This document shows positions 26,472-35,819 of a DNA stretch of 64,000 bases, one piece after another. Source of the stretch: Kosakonia oryzae (lineage in GTDB: Bacteria; Pseudomonadota; Gammaproteobacteria; Enterobacterales; Enterobacteriaceae). The stretch spans positions 744,001 through 808,000 of the forward strand of contig NZ_CP014007.2 of the NCBI RefSeq assembly GCF_001658025.2, in the 5' to 3' direction. Below the pieces are notes generated by a model, which was given only the letters and a program-made list of their open reading frames with translations, had not been told where the DNA came from and ran no database searches. The translations under genes and the position numbers were made by a program. Numbering within the stretch: the stretch's first letter is position 1; each line of letters starts with the position of its first letter.

Positions 26472-27557
26472 TTACTCTTCGTCGAATTCGATCAACTCGC
26501 CGCGAAGATGGTCTTCAAGGCTACGCAGCAAACGGTAAATTTGCGCGACGGCTTTCAGCGTTTCACGCGGGATATAACTCCCCTCATCGGTCGTACGAAA
26601 TAGCGTGCGCGTCAGCCAGATATAACGCACCGTAGGAATATTGGCCTGGTGCGCCTGGGTAATCAGCTCCTGAGCCTCTTTGTCTTCTGCTTTGAACAGG
26701 AGTATCGGCAGTGGCGTTTCATCCGGCCGATAGTACAGCCCCACCGCGAAATGGGTGGGGTTTACCAGCAAAACATCCGCCTTTTCCAGTTGTTTGGGCG
26801 TCACTTTTTTGGGCGGTGAATTCGCCAGTTGTCGCGCTAACTGGCGCCGGTGTCCTTTGGTGTGGGGATCGCCTTCGTTTTGCTTGTATTCATTCTTGAT
26901 ATCTTCATGGCTCATGCGGTTCTGCTTGAGGAAAAAATACTTTTGCACCGCGAAATCGGCGATGGCGAACACCAGCAACACGCCAATAATGGTATGGGAG
27001 AGCGTTTTTAACATCGCGGCGGCACCGTGCCAGAAACCGATCAGCGAGCCGTCCGACATGGCGGCAAGTTGCGGCAATCGCGGTTTGATGAGCAGCCAGA
27101 ACACCACGCTGATGACGATGGCTTTTAACAGGCTGGTCAGGATCTGCATAAACTGGCGCGCGGAGAACATCTCCTTCAGTTTGCTGAGTGGGTTAAGGGC
27201 AGAAAACTTCGGAGCCAGCGCTTCGGTGGCGAACAGGGGGCCAAACTGGAGCCAGCCGCCGAGAACGCGCAGCAGAATAACCACGCCAACGGTAAGCAGA
27301 AAGAACACCATAATTGTCAGCACTGCGGTGCCGGCAATTTCTCCCATCGCCTGTACAAAAGGCCGATCCAGCCGCCGGAGCGGTAGCGACATTAACGCTT
27401 CCAGCTTGAGCATACTGTCGTTCATCAATGCAAAAACGGTTTCCATCACACCGAGCATCACCAGCAGTTTGGGAATATCCTGGCTCTGGCTAACCTGGCC
27501 TTTCTTACGTGCGTCCTGTAGTTTTTGCGACGTGGCTTTTTCGGTTTTCTCTCCCAT
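26472..27557 (-). CDS. hrcU: T3SS export-gate switch protein HrcU (SctU)
   Basis: A 361-residue protein with four membrane helices in the first 215 residues and a cytoplasmic domain holding the self-cleavage site NPTH (in LLVNPTHFAVGLYY). Cleavage between N and P switches substrate class. It begins GEKTEKATSQKL, characteristic of the FlhB/SctU family. It is the last gene of the 11-gene hrpJ operon and almost touches hrcT. ATG 27557 or the adjacent 27560 may be used. Confidence 0.95.
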   Translation of the reverse strand: MGEKTEKATSQKLQDARKKGQVSQSQDIPKLLVMLGVMETVFALMNDSMLKLEALMSLPLRRLDRPFVQAMGEIAGTAVLTIMVFFLLTVGVVILLRVLGGWLQFGPLFATEALAPKFSALNPLSKLKEMFSARQFMQILTSLLKAIVISVVFWLLIKPRLPQLAAMSDGSLIGFWHGAAAMLKTLSHTIIGVLLVFAIADFAVQKYFFLKQNRMSHEDIKNEYKQNEGDPHTKGHRRQLARQLANSPPKKVTPKQLEKADVLLVNPTHFAVGLYYRPDETPLPILLFKAEDKEAQELITQAHQANIPTVRYIWLTRTLFRTTDEGSYIPRETLKAVAQIYRLLRSLEDHLRGELIEFDEE

Positions 27558-27559
27558 CA

Positions 27560-28363
27560 CTATTTCCTTTTAGGCGGCAGAATGTGCGAAAGATGCGGGA
27601 TAAGATCGTGCAGCGACAGCAACTGGTGCCTGGCGAGATATTCAAGCGTTGGAAGGTAAATAATAAAAAACAGTATCCCGGCCAGACATTTCACCGGGAC
27701 GGTGAGAACCGTAGCCTGTAGCTGCGGGCTGTAAATACTGAGAATACCAATACAAAAATCCAGCAACATTAGCAGCAACACCAGCGGCCCGGCATACAAC
27801 ACCATATCGACGAACATACCGGAGATGCGCTTAAGGAGTTCGGCGAAACCCATCTGGCTGAATGCCGGAAGCCAGGCATCGATCGGCCACAAGTTGTAGC
27901 TGTCCCAAATAACCTGCGTCACCAGACGCATGCCGAAACTCAGAATGAGCAGCATGGTAAACCACTGCCGGAGCATGTCGCCGAGGGGCGTGGCGTCTGG
28001 CCCCAACGTCGGATTGAGCTGCCCGCCAGCCAGCGCGCCGCGTTGGTTGTCGAAGAGTGCGCCTACCGATGTAAATAACCAGAAGGGCAGCGCCAGCAAC
28101 ACCCCAAGAACGAAGCCGAGAATGATCTCTTTCAGCGCCAGCCCAACCATCGCCCAGGCATTGAACGATAAGGCAGATATCTGCGGCACGATCGTGGGGG
28201 TAATAAAAAGCGCCAGAGAGACCACGATCGCCGTGCGTACCATGCCTTTTAGCGTTGAGAAAGCAAAAATCGGCGCAATCAGTACGCAAGGGAAAATACG
28301 CGCCATACCCAGCCCCAGCGCCAGCATGGCGGTGAACAGCGAGTCGATCATCGGGGCCAGCAT
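27560..28363 (-). CDS. hrcT: T3SS export-gate membrane protein HrcT (SctT)
   Basis: A 267-residue polytopic protein of the FliR/SctT family. It carries the early RIFPCVLIAPIF helix and the conserved GALFDNQRG motif followed by LNPTLGPDATPLGDM. It builds the export gate with HrcR and HrcS. It overlaps hrcS by one base. Confidence 0.94.
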   Translation of the reverse strand: MLAPMIDSLFTAMLALGLGMARIFPCVLIAPIFAFSTLKGMVRTAIVVSLALFITPTIVPQISALSFNAWAMVGLALKEIILGFVLGVLLALPFWLFTSVGALFDNQRGALAGGQLNPTLGPDATPLGDMLRQWFTMLLILSFGMRLVTQVIWDSYNLWPIDAWLPAFSQMGFAELLKRISGMFVDMVLYAGPLVLLLMLLDFCIGILSIYSPQLQATVLTVPVKCLAGILFFIIYLPTLEYLARHQLLSLHDLIPHLSHILPPKRK

Positions 28364-28626
28364 TATAACGACCCTGCGGCGGACATCAGGGTAAACGCCG
28401 ATTGCGTCAGATCGATAAGCTGTACGCCGATCCAGCGCCCTGATAGCGCCAGCGTCGCGCCCACCGCCACCAGCTTAATGGCGAAGGGTAGCGTCTGATC
28501 CTGAAGTTGCATCACCGTCTGCACCAGTGAAACGATGACCCCGACGATCACCGCAACCGCCAGCGGCGGTGCCGAGAGCATGACCACCATGAGCATTGCC
28601 TGCTTAAACAGATAAATAATATCCAT
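28363..28626 (-). CDS. hrcS: T3SS export-gate membrane protein HrcS (SctS)
   Basis: An 87-residue protein with two membrane helices and the SctS/FliQ signature SLVQTVMQLQDQTLPFAIK between them. I chose ATG 28626 (MDIIYLFKQA), the family's usual start; the longer frame overlaps hrcR. Adjacent to hrcR with 7 bp between. Confidence 0.94.
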   Translation of the reverse strand: MDIIYLFKQAMLMVVMLSAPPLAVAVIVGVIVSLVQTVMQLQDQTLPFAIKLVAVGATLALSGRWIGVQLIDLTQSAFTLMSAAGSL

Positions 28627-28633
28627 GCCCGCC

Positions 28634-29299
28634 TCACTGGTAGCTATAAAAGAGGCCATCCAGTAATCGCGTCCAGCCGCTGACCATCACAAACAGCAGG
28701 ATTTTCAGCGGCAGGGAGATAGTCATCGGGGAGACCATCTGCATTCCCAGTGCCAGCAGGACGTTGGACACGATCAGATCCACGACCACAAACGGGATGA
28801 AAATCAGGAACGCGATCTTAAAGCCGTTTTGCAACTCAGAGAGGACAAAGGCAGGAATTAACAGCAGCAGGTTGTCGCGGTTTTGTATCGCGTCGTCTGC
28901 CATCTTTTTAGGCCACATACGTTGGCTGTTTTCCATCAGATGCGTCTCCACATCAGGATCGGTGTTGCGGCTCATAAACGAGGTTAGCGGCTGTATGCCA
29001 TACATCAGGCTATCTTCCAGCTTTTCTGCGGTGCTGGTGTCGATGGCGTGTTCTTTGAAGCGTTCCTGCATGCCGTTAAAAACGGGGGCCATCACAAACA
29101 GCGTTGCTGCCAGCGCAATGCCGTATAACGCCATATTCGGCGGTACCTGCTGTACGCCCAGCGCGTTGCGCGTCAGCATCAGGACCATTGAGATCTTCAG
29201 AAAGCTGGTGGTGATCATCAATGCCAACGGCAACAACGAGAGCGCACCGAGTAAAATGGCCAGTGCCAACGGATTGAATGAACTAATATTTTCGGTCAT
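28634..29299 (-). CDS. hrcR: T3SS export-gate membrane protein HrcR (SctR)
   Basis: A 221-residue FliP/SctR protein: first helix [15 protein letters not shown], then [16 protein letters not shown], a periplasmic loop, and the closing helices with [18 protein letters not shown]. It nucleates the export gate (SctR5-S4-T1). It overlaps hrcQ by 4 bases. Confidence 0.95.
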   Translation of the reverse strand: MTENISSFNPLALAILLGALSLLPLALMITTSFLKISMVLMLTRNALGVQQVPPNMALYGIALAATLFVMAPVFNGMQERFKEHAIDTSTAEKLEDSLMYGIQPLTSFMSRNTDPDVETHLMENSQRMWPKKMADDAIQNRDNLLLLIPAFVLSELQNGFKIAFLIFIPFVVVDLIVSNVLLALGMQMVSPMTISLPLKILLFVMVSGWTRLLDGLFYSYQ

Positions 29300-30384
29300 A
29301 ACGTGCCGTCTGCCGCTTGCGGCCGGTTGCAGAGAACGTGGGTGATTTGCAGCCCCAGGCTACCGTTAACATTCACCAGTTCGCCTTTTGCCAGCGGGAA
29401 ATTGCCGTGGCACAACAGGGCTTCTCCCGGCGAGGCATGTTCAACAAGTACCGTTGAACCTGCGTCCAGTTGCTGGAGTTCGCCGAGTGTCAGTTTCAGC
29501 GTGCCGCAACGGAGGGTGAGCTCAAGCGGCAGTTCGTCAAAACTGGCGTCGTGTGCTGGCATTTTCTCCGCAGAAACATTTACATTTTGTTTTTCTTCAT
29601 CAGCTCCCGCTGCGCTAACGCCCCGATCGTCTTCCGGTAACAACGGCTCCTGAGAGTGAGACATGGTTAACTCCTTTTTCAATGTAATGAGAAACCGATC
29701 GGGTTCGCCTGACGTAAAAGTGGCTGTCAGTTGCCCCTGAAATTGTTGCCGGGCGACCGTCACGTAGCCCTGGCCTTGCGGCGTAAAAAAAAGGCGCCCA
29801 GCCATCAGCAGATCGCCGCAACGCAGCGCCGCAAGCTGGCGTACAGAGAGGGTTAGCGTAGCGATGATCAGCGGCAGACTTAGCGGTATGCCCTGATGCA
29901 GCGTATTCCATCGACGTTGCCAGCCGGGGCGATTGGCCAGTTGCTGCAATGTCTGTGGCGTGACACGCAAATTACTCCAGGCGTGCTCTTCGCCAAGATA
30001 GGCATACAGCCGTAGCGTTAAGCCAGGAGGCGTTTTTGCCTCGGTGAGTACTCTCGTTAACGGGCCAAACAAGTCGACAATTTGCGGGCTGAGCTGCTGA
30101 CTGAAAAAAGGCCAGTACCAGTTGTCATTACTGTCATCTTCCCCCATCAGCGCCGGGCAGTTAGCCAGAAGCGTCAGCAGCGGCGAGGGATTGCTGAAGA
30201 ACAGCAGACCGACGTCGCTGTGAAAGCCACGCGCCAGTTCGCCCTCTTCGTCTCTTTCAGGCGCGGGCAGCAGATACAGCTCGCCTTGCCTCTCCCCGAG
30301 GGTAAACGGATAACGCCAGCCGCTGCCAAGCCAGAGGCGGGCGCGGGCTTCGTCCCAGGTTTGCGGTGGTAAATCGATTTTCAT
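29296..30384 (-). CDS. hrcQ: T3SS C-ring/sorting platform protein HrcQ (SctQ), unsplit
   Basis: A 362-residue protein with a divergent N-terminal half and a C-terminal SpoA domain ([21 protein letters not shown]...VNGSLGLQI). It forms the cytoplasmic sorting platform. In P. syringae this protein is split into HrcQA and HrcQB; here one frame covers both parts, as in Erwinia. An internal start at about residue 240 ([13 protein letters not shown]), preceded by AAGGAG, could yield a short C-terminal product as known for other SctQ genes. Confidence 0.9.
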   Translation of the reverse strand: MKIDLPPQTWDEARARLWLGSGWRYPFTLGERQGELYLLPAPERDEEGELARGFHSDVGLLFFSNPSPLLTLLANCPALMGEDDSNDNWYWPFFSQQLSPQIVDLFGPLTRVLTEAKTPPGLTLRLYAYLGEEHAWSNLRVTPQTLQQLANRPGWQRRWNTLHQGIPLSLPLIIATLTLSVRQLAALRCGDLLMAGRLFFTPQGQGYVTVARQQFQGQLTATFTSGEPDRFLITLKKELTMSHSQEPLLPEDDRGVSAAGADEEKQNVNVSAEKMPAHDASFDELPLELTLRCGTLKLTLGELQQLDAGSTVLVEHASPGEALLCHGNFPLAKGELVNVNGSLGLQITHVLCNRPQAADGTL

Positions 30385-31001
30385 GACAACGTATCCTGAT
30401 GTTGAAAACGCAGACGTATCCGTTTCCCCGTGCGGCGCGCCAGCGCCTCGCGACAGCTCAGTTCGCTGCCGCGCACGCGGTCATACAACGAAGGCGAAAA
30501 GCCGAGCGCAATATCCATTCCGCCATCACTCAGTAAGCCGACATGGGCTTGTACCTCGCCCAACAGCGGCAGCAGTAGGCTGAAGCGGGCCGGAAACGCT
30601 GCTTGCGCCGCCAGATTCTGGCTAAGGGCAGGTTCAATTTGTTGCCATAGCACGGTGGCTTGCGCGCTTTCCGGGGGCGCAATTTCCTGCGCTGGCTGGC
30701 GTAACGCAGCAGGATCTATAGGCAACCACGGTGTGGCCGGAGCCAACGGTGCATCTTCTGCGTTGAGCCACTGGCTGAACGCCTCTTTGTCGCGCCCCAG
30801 CGGTGCGTTATCCGCAACCACTGAAGGGGTTTTCATCGCTGTCCGCGTGGCGTTGTGAACCGTAGCCCTTTGTGGCTGCGGGCGGGCAGGCGATTTCTGG
30901 CGCGGGACATTCCTGGCGGGGGGCGGGGATACGCTGTTTTGTTCCGCGTCGTGCCAGTCCGCAAGACGGCGCAAATGGCGATCCGAAGGTTTGTTGATCA
31001 T
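30381..31001 (-). CDS. hrpP: T3SS length-control/substrate-switch protein HrpP (SctP)
   Basis: A 206-residue protein. It has a Pro/Arg-rich, disordered N-terminal half (SPPPARNVPRQKSPARP) and a C-terminal T3S4-like domain ending GSELSCREALARRTGKRIRLRF. Position between hrpO and hrcQ and the layout fit HrpP/YscP, which set pilus length and switch HrcU specificity. It overlaps both neighbours by 4 bases. Confidence 0.82.
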   Translation of the reverse strand: MINKPSDRHLRRLADWHDAEQNSVSPPPARNVPRQKSPARPQPQRATVHNATRTAMKTPSVVADNAPLGRDKEAFSQWLNAEDAPLAPATPWLPIDPAALRQPAQEIAPPESAQATVLWQQIEPALSQNLAAQAAFPARFSLLLPLLGEVQAHVGLLSDGGMDIALGFSPSLYDRVRGSELSCREALARRTGKRIRLRFQHQDTLS

Positions 31002-31465
31002 GGCTTCGTCACCCCGTGGATGTTCAGCAGATATTCGATTTTCTCGACGTCCCGCTGGTTGCGTTGCACTTCGCGCTGCGCGTCATCCGTCAGCAATTGT
31101 TGCTTCTGCATGTCCTGTTGCAGCAGGGTGACTTGCTGTTGTTGGCACAGCAGGTCGGTTCGCTGCCGTTGCTCAATATTTATCGCGTCGTATAACTGGC
31201 TCTGCGGCTCGTTTTTCCCCTGATGCGCTTTGGCAAAAGCGTCCACTGTTTGCTGATAGCGCTGCTGGCTCTGCTGCAACTGTTGTGTACCGTGATGGTA
31301 GGTCTGTTGGCTTTGCTGTAGCTGCTGTTTCTGCTTACGTTGCAGGCGTTCGCTGCGGTTCAGGCGCTGCTTACGGATCGGCAACAGCACGCTAAGAACG
31401 CGCTGTAATTCCTGCTCGCGAGGATCGATTTCGGCTGGCGTTTCAGTATCAATGTGACGGCGCAT
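30998..31465 (-). CDS. hrpO: T3SS ATPase stalk protein HrpO (SctO)
   Basis: A 155-residue, almost wholly coiled-coil protein, extremely rich in Gln, Arg and Leu (QRKQKQQLQQSQQ). SctO/FliJ proteins form the central stalk of the ATPase. The start at ATG 31465 (MRRHIDTETP) is preceded by a weak site and lies within the end of hrcN (17-base overlap). Confidence 0.85.
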   Translation of the reverse strand: MRRHIDTETPAEIDPREQELQRVLSVLLPIRKQRLNRSERLQRKQKQQLQQSQQTYHHGTQQLQQSQQRYQQTVDAFAKAHQGKNEPQSQLYDAINIEQRQRTDLLCQQQQVTLLQQDMQKQQLLTDDAQREVQRNQRDVEKIEYLLNIHGVTKP

Positions 31466-32804
31466 GGTGAGCGACTTCCTGTAATTGTTGACGGGTGAGA
31501 GCAAAATCGCTGGGAGCATGGTTGGCCTGGCGCAAGAAGGCGTTAATTTCATCCTGCATCTGGACTGCGGCATCGATGGTGGCATCGTTTCCTGGCTGGT
31601 ATTCCCCCAGGCGTATCAGCATTTCCACTTGCTGATACGCCGACATTAACTGGCGGATACGCGACGCATCACTGACGTGCTCTTTTTCCACCACGTTGCC
31701 CATGGTGCGGCTCAGGCTGGCGAGCACATCAATGGCCGGATAGTGGCCGCGTTCGGCGAGACGACGCGCCAGAACGATATGCCCGTCGATCAGCGATCGC
31801 ACTTCGTCCGCCACCGGATCGTTCATCGAGTCCTGTTCTATCAGCACTGAATAGAGCGCAGTAATTGCGCCGCGCGACGTTTTCCCGGCCCGTTCCAGTA
31901 AACCCGGCAGCAAGGTGTAAACAGAGGGGGGCAAACCGCCCCGTCCCGGCGGTTCACCCAGCGCAAGGCCGATTTCACGCTGGGCGCGTGCAAAGCGAGT
32001 TAACGAGTCGATAATGAGCAGCACATTTTTGCCGCGATCGCGAAACGCTTCGGCGATAGCCGTGGCGGTAAAGGCCGCGCGGGCGCGCTCCATACTGCTG
32101 CGATCGGAGGTCGAACAGACCAATACGGTGCGGGCCCGTAACTCCGCGTCCAGTTCGTTTTCCAGAAACTCGCGCAGCTCGCGTCCGCGTTCGCCAATCA
32201 TTCCAAAGACGATGGCGTCGCAAGGCGTGTTACGCGCGATTTCCGCCAGCAGTGTGGTTTTACCGCAGCCAGCTCCGGCGAAGATGCCAACCCGCTGACC
32301 GACACCGATGGTCAATATGCCGTCAATGGCGCGAATACCGGTGGGCAATACGGTATCAATGGGGGGACGCTCTGTTGGCGAGGGCGCATCGGCCAGAACG
32401 CGGGTAGTGTTGTCACTCTCACTGGCGAGCGCGAAGGCGGAGAGGCTCTTTTCATCGATCGCACGGCCAAAACCATCAAGCACGCTGCCAGCGAGTTGCT
32501 CTGACACCACAATACTGTGTGGCTGAAACAGCGGCGTGACGCGTGCGTCCTGGGCGATGCCATCAAGAGGGCCGAGCGCGGAAAGTAAGGTATGGCTGGG
32601 GTTAAAACCGACCACTTCCGCCATGATTTCCGTATCTTGCGAGCGGCTAATGCGACACAGATCGCCAATCCGCGCCTGCGGGAAACGGCTTTCCAGCAAA
32701 ATACCGTTAATACCCGTGATCTTGCCCTGTGCTGAAACCGCCGACACCTGAGTCAGCGCAGTTAGCCGTTCCTGGAACCAGTTTTCCAGTGCCGTCATAT
32801 TCAT
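31449..32804 (-). CDS. hrcN: T3SS ATPase HrcN (SctN)
   Basis: A 451-residue F1-beta-like ATPase with Walker A GAGCGKT (177-183), GMIGERGRELREF and Walker B LLIIDSLTR, plus the SctN signature region PGRGGLPPSVYTLLPGLLER. It unfolds substrates and detaches chaperones at the base of the apparatus. Start chosen at the ATG that overlaps the hrpQ stop (TGATG); ATG 32810 and 32798 are alternatives. Confidence 0.97.
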   Translation of the reverse strand: MNMTALENWFQERLTALTQVSAVSAQGKITGINGILLESRFPQARIGDLCRISRSQDTEIMAEVVGFNPSHTLLSALGPLDGIAQDARVTPLFQPHSIVVSEQLAGSVLDGFGRAIDEKSLSAFALASESDNTTRVLADAPSPTERPPIDTVLPTGIRAIDGILTIGVGQRVGIFAGAGCGKTTLLAEIARNTPCDAIVFGMIGERGRELREFLENELDAELRARTVLVCSTSDRSSMERARAAFTATAIAEAFRDRGKNVLLIIDSLTRFARAQREIGLALGEPPGRGGLPPSVYTLLPGLLERAGKTSRGAITALYSVLIEQDSMNDPVADEVRSLIDGHIVLARRLAERGHYPAIDVLASLSRTMGNVVEKEHVSDASRIRQLMSAYQQVEMLIRLGEYQPGNDATIDAAVQMQDEINAFLRQANHAPSDFALTRQQLQEVAHHAPSH

Positions 32805-33715
32805 CACCATTTCACCGTAATGTTTTCACGGCCCGCGAATTTCACATGATCATTGGTAATTTCGGTCAGGCGCCATCCGTCGCGTTCGTCTCCGATAAAC
32901 AAGCGCTGACCGCCTTCCGTGACGATATTGGCGCGCAGGCCGGATGTGATCTGGATAATGCGAAACGGCAGGGTAATGTTTTTCAGTCGGGTATCGTCAT
33001 TCAGCGCGACGCCAAGCTGATATTCATCGCGGATCGCTTTTACCATGCGGCGAACGACCGACAGTTGCTCCTGCGATAGCTCGCTACTCAGGGTGATGCC
33101 CTTGTTGCTGGAAATGAGTTGTACTTGTGGCCACAGCTCGCGTTCACGTAATTTTTGCACCAGCACCTGGTGCAATGCGGCGTTGTCTTTCAGCAACGGC
33201 CGGACGTTCAGGGATTCGTTAGCGTTTTCTTGCGCCATGCCGGGTTGCAGAATCCAACTGGTGATAGTGACGGTCAGCAGAAGCAGCAGCGCCATGGTGG
33301 CAATTTGTGCCCAGCGCGGCAGGAGAGACGCGAAACTCACCGGTACCGCAATGGTGGCTGGCGGCGTGCTGTCTTGCGCGGCAACTGCGCTGATGGGGCT
33401 GCCTGGCGGAGCCTTTTTCCACGGCGTGGCCGCGTCGTCAAGGCTGAGCCAGATCCCATTCAGCGTAAAAATATCGCCCGGCTGGAGCAGCAGCGGAACA
33501 TCACTCTTTTCCCCCTGATGGTTGCCAACGCTGCCCGCACAGGGGGTGAGTTTCCAACCCTCAGTCGTCAATACAAGCTGGCAGTGAAGAGGTTCAATGC
33601 CGTTATCCGTTAGCTGAAGTTCCCGTTCCGCAGCGTTTCCAATTGACCACGATTTGCCGCTCAGTGGCAGTGCTGCGCCTTCCTGTAACCCATTCAGAAC
33701 TCGTAGCTCAAACAT
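32804..33715 (-). CDS. hrpQ: T3SS inner-membrane outer-ring protein HrpQ (SctD)
   Basis: A 303-residue protein. It has an N-terminal cytoplasmic FHA-like domain (FELRVLNGLQEG...SIGNAAERELQL), a single membrane helix around 150 (IATMALLLLLTVTITSWIL), and a periplasmic ring domain. These are the parts of SctD, the outer of the two inner-membrane rings. I chose ATG 33715 (MFELRVLNG) because the frame upstream overlaps hrcV in a shadow. It ends on the hrcN start. Confidence 0.9.
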   Translation of the reverse strand: MFELRVLNGLQEGAALPLSGKSWSIGNAAERELQLTDNGIEPLHCQLVLTTEGWKLTPCAGSVGNHQGEKSDVPLLLQPGDIFTLNGIWLSLDDAATPWKKAPPGSPISAVAAQDSTPPATIAVPVSFASLLPRWAQIATMALLLLLTVTITSWILQPGMAQENANESLNVRPLLKDNAALHQVLVQKLRERELWPQVQLISSNKGITLSSELSQEQLSVVRRMVKAIRDEYQLGVALNDDTRLKNITLPFRIIQITSGLRANIVTEGGQRLFIGDERDGWRLTEITNDHVKFAGRENITVKW

Positions 33716-33725
33716 GATAGGCCCC

Positions 33726-35819
33726 TTATGCGTCGAAGGAATCAGGCGTATCGCTGAGCTCAATGCGTCCCATCACGCTGACCTGGAGGTTGAATTGCAA
33801 CTCGGCGAAGGAGAGTACCGGAACATGGTGAAATTCATTCTGAATCAACAAGCGCAGCGGGCTTCGCAAATCCTGGGCCGTTAGCAGTACGCCATTAAAC
33901 GCACTAAATGGAGGGAAGATATCGCGCAACTGCTCCCGCAAATTTGTGTAATGCTGTTGATCGAGGGCGAAGAAGGTCTCGTTTTGCGTCTGGCGCAGGC
34001 TATCGCGAAGTAACTCTTCGGTTTCCGGCGTCAGTAGCCAGACCTGCATGCTGTTATTCTGTGCGTACTGGTGACAGATATGTTCTTTGATATCGATACG
34101 AATCTGATCAACCAGCATATCGATGTCGCGCCCGTTCTGGCCGTGCCCGAGCAGCGATTCGGAGATCGTTCTCACCGAGCGCAACGAGATGCGCTCGGAA
34201 ACCAGGCGTTGCAGGACGGCGCTGAACAAGGGGAGTGGAAACATGCGCTGGAACTCTTGCGCCAGTTCGGGTTGTTCCATCTCTATCCACGTCATGATAG
34301 CCCGGGTTTCCTGCAGGCCAATAAAGCGCGGTCCGCTGGCAAACAGCGCTTCTTCCATCCGCGCCAACAGCATCTGATGCGCGTCCCAGGAGACCACATC
34401 TTCACGCTGCAGTATCGGATGCGTTTCCTCTAGCCATAGCCACTGGTTTTCATTTCTCAGCGCATCGCCTGGCTGCGCATCGGCGTTATCGCCCAGTTCC
34501 TGCAGCCACTTTTTGTCGATCATCCGTCGCCCGTTGATGAGCGTACCAATCACTTTGGGGACTTCATAAATGCAGAAACGAAACTCATCCTCCGCCTGTT
34601 GCGGGCTGTATTCGATATTGAATACCGGCAGAGTAAAGCCGAACTGATTAACAATGCGGTTGCGCAGACGGCGAATATCCTCGACTAGCGCGGTTACTGC
34701 CGGATCGTCGACGCGGGAAGCGGGAAAGATAAGCAAATAGAGACGGCTGGGATTAAAGGTGCGCAGATCTTCTTCACCGTTGATTTCCGGCGCGATCTGC
34801 TGGACGGAATGTTGTTGTACTTGTATGCGCGCGCGCCAGATTTGAAACAAGCCGGAGCCCAGGGTAATGGCTCCCAGAACGAAAAAGATAAGCGTGGGCA
34901 TACCCGGCAACAGACTAAAGCAGAACATACCGCAGCCTGCCATAATCCACGCTTTCGGCTGGCTGGTAAGTTGTTGGGTGATTTCGCGGCCGATATTGTT
35001 ATCAATCACCTCTTCATCGCCGGAAACACGGGTAATCAGCATCCCGGCGGTCAGAGAGATCAATAATGCCGGAATTTGATCGATGAGACCGTCGCCGATG
35101 GTCAGAATAGAATAGATATGCATGGCGTCGCTGGCATCCATTCCTGATTGCAAAACGCCAATGCAAAAGCCGCCGATCAGGTTGATAAACAGGATCACCA
35201 GGCAGGAGATAGCATCACCTTTCACGAACTTCATTGCGCCATCCATGGCGCCAAACAACTGGCTCTCTTTCGCTAAATCTTCACGTTTGCTTTTGGCCTG
35301 TTGCACGGTAATTAAGCCAGCGCGCAGGTCGCTGTCGATAGACATCTGTTTGCCGGGCATGGCATCGAGGGTGAAACGAGCGGCCACTTCCGCCACGCGC
35401 TCCGACCCTTTGGTTATCACCAGAAAATTCACCACGGTGAGGATAAAAAACACCACTAACCCTACCGCCAGGTTGCCCCCCACCACAAAGTTGCCAAAAG
35501 CCTCAACGATATGTCCGGCATTTTGCTGCAACAAAATCTGGCGCGTCGTGGATATCGACAAACCCATGCGAAACATCGTGGTTAACAGCAGCACGGAAGG
35601 AAATGTTGAGAATGCCAGCGGTTTTGGCAGATACATTGCCAGCATAATCAGTAGGCACGAGGCGCTAATGTTGATAGCGATTAACGTATCGATCAGCGGT
35701 AATGGCAACGGGATGATCAGCATAAAAACCACCGCCAGCGCGATAGTGGCACCGACAATTTCCGAACGCTGCATGGCGCTGATAGCGATCCTGTTCAGGA
35801 CGATAAACAACATGTTCAT
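33726..35819 (-). CDS. hrcV: T3SS major export-gate protein HrcV (SctV)
   Basis: A 697-residue FlhA/SctV protein. About eight membrane helices occupy the first 330 residues, with the highly conserved SISTTRQILLQQNAG, VVFFILTVVNFLVITKGSERVAEVAARF and DAMPGKQMSID cytoplasmic loop. A C-terminal cytoplasmic domain forms the nonameric ring that receives chaperone-effector complexes. Its start overlaps the hrpJ stop by 4 bases (ATGA). Confidence 0.97.
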   Translation of the reverse strand: MNMLFIVLNRIAISAMQRSEIVGATIALAVVFMLIIPLPLPLIDTLIAINISASCLLIMLAMYLPKPLAFSTFPSVLLLTTMFRMGLSISTTRQILLQQNAGHIVEAFGNFVVGGNLAVGLVVFFILTVVNFLVITKGSERVAEVAARFTLDAMPGKQMSIDSDLRAGLITVQQAKSKREDLAKESQLFGAMDGAMKFVKGDAISCLVILFINLIGGFCIGVLQSGMDASDAMHIYSILTIGDGLIDQIPALLISLTAGMLITRVSGDEEVIDNNIGREITQQLTSQPKAWIMAGCGMFCFSLLPGMPTLIFFVLGAITLGSGLFQIWRARIQVQQHSVQQIAPEINGEEDLRTFNPSRLYLLIFPASRVDDPAVTALVEDIRRLRNRIVNQFGFTLPVFNIEYSPQQAEDEFRFCIYEVPKVIGTLINGRRMIDKKWLQELGDNADAQPGDALRNENQWLWLEETHPILQREDVVSWDAHQMLLARMEEALFASGPRFIGLQETRAIMTWIEMEQPELAQEFQRMFPLPLFSAVLQRLVSERISLRSVRTISESLLGHGQNGRDIDMLVDQIRIDIKEHICHQYAQNNSMQVWLLTPETEELLRDSLRQTQNETFFALDQQHYTNLREQLRDIFPPFSAFNGVLLTAQDLRSPLRLLIQNEFHHVPVLSFAELQFNLQVSVMGRIELSDTPDSFDA

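Noticed and set aside
26755..27573. 272-codon plus-strand frame opposite hrcU
   Set aside because: Antisense shadow of hrcU; the NPTH-bearing frame is the real gene.
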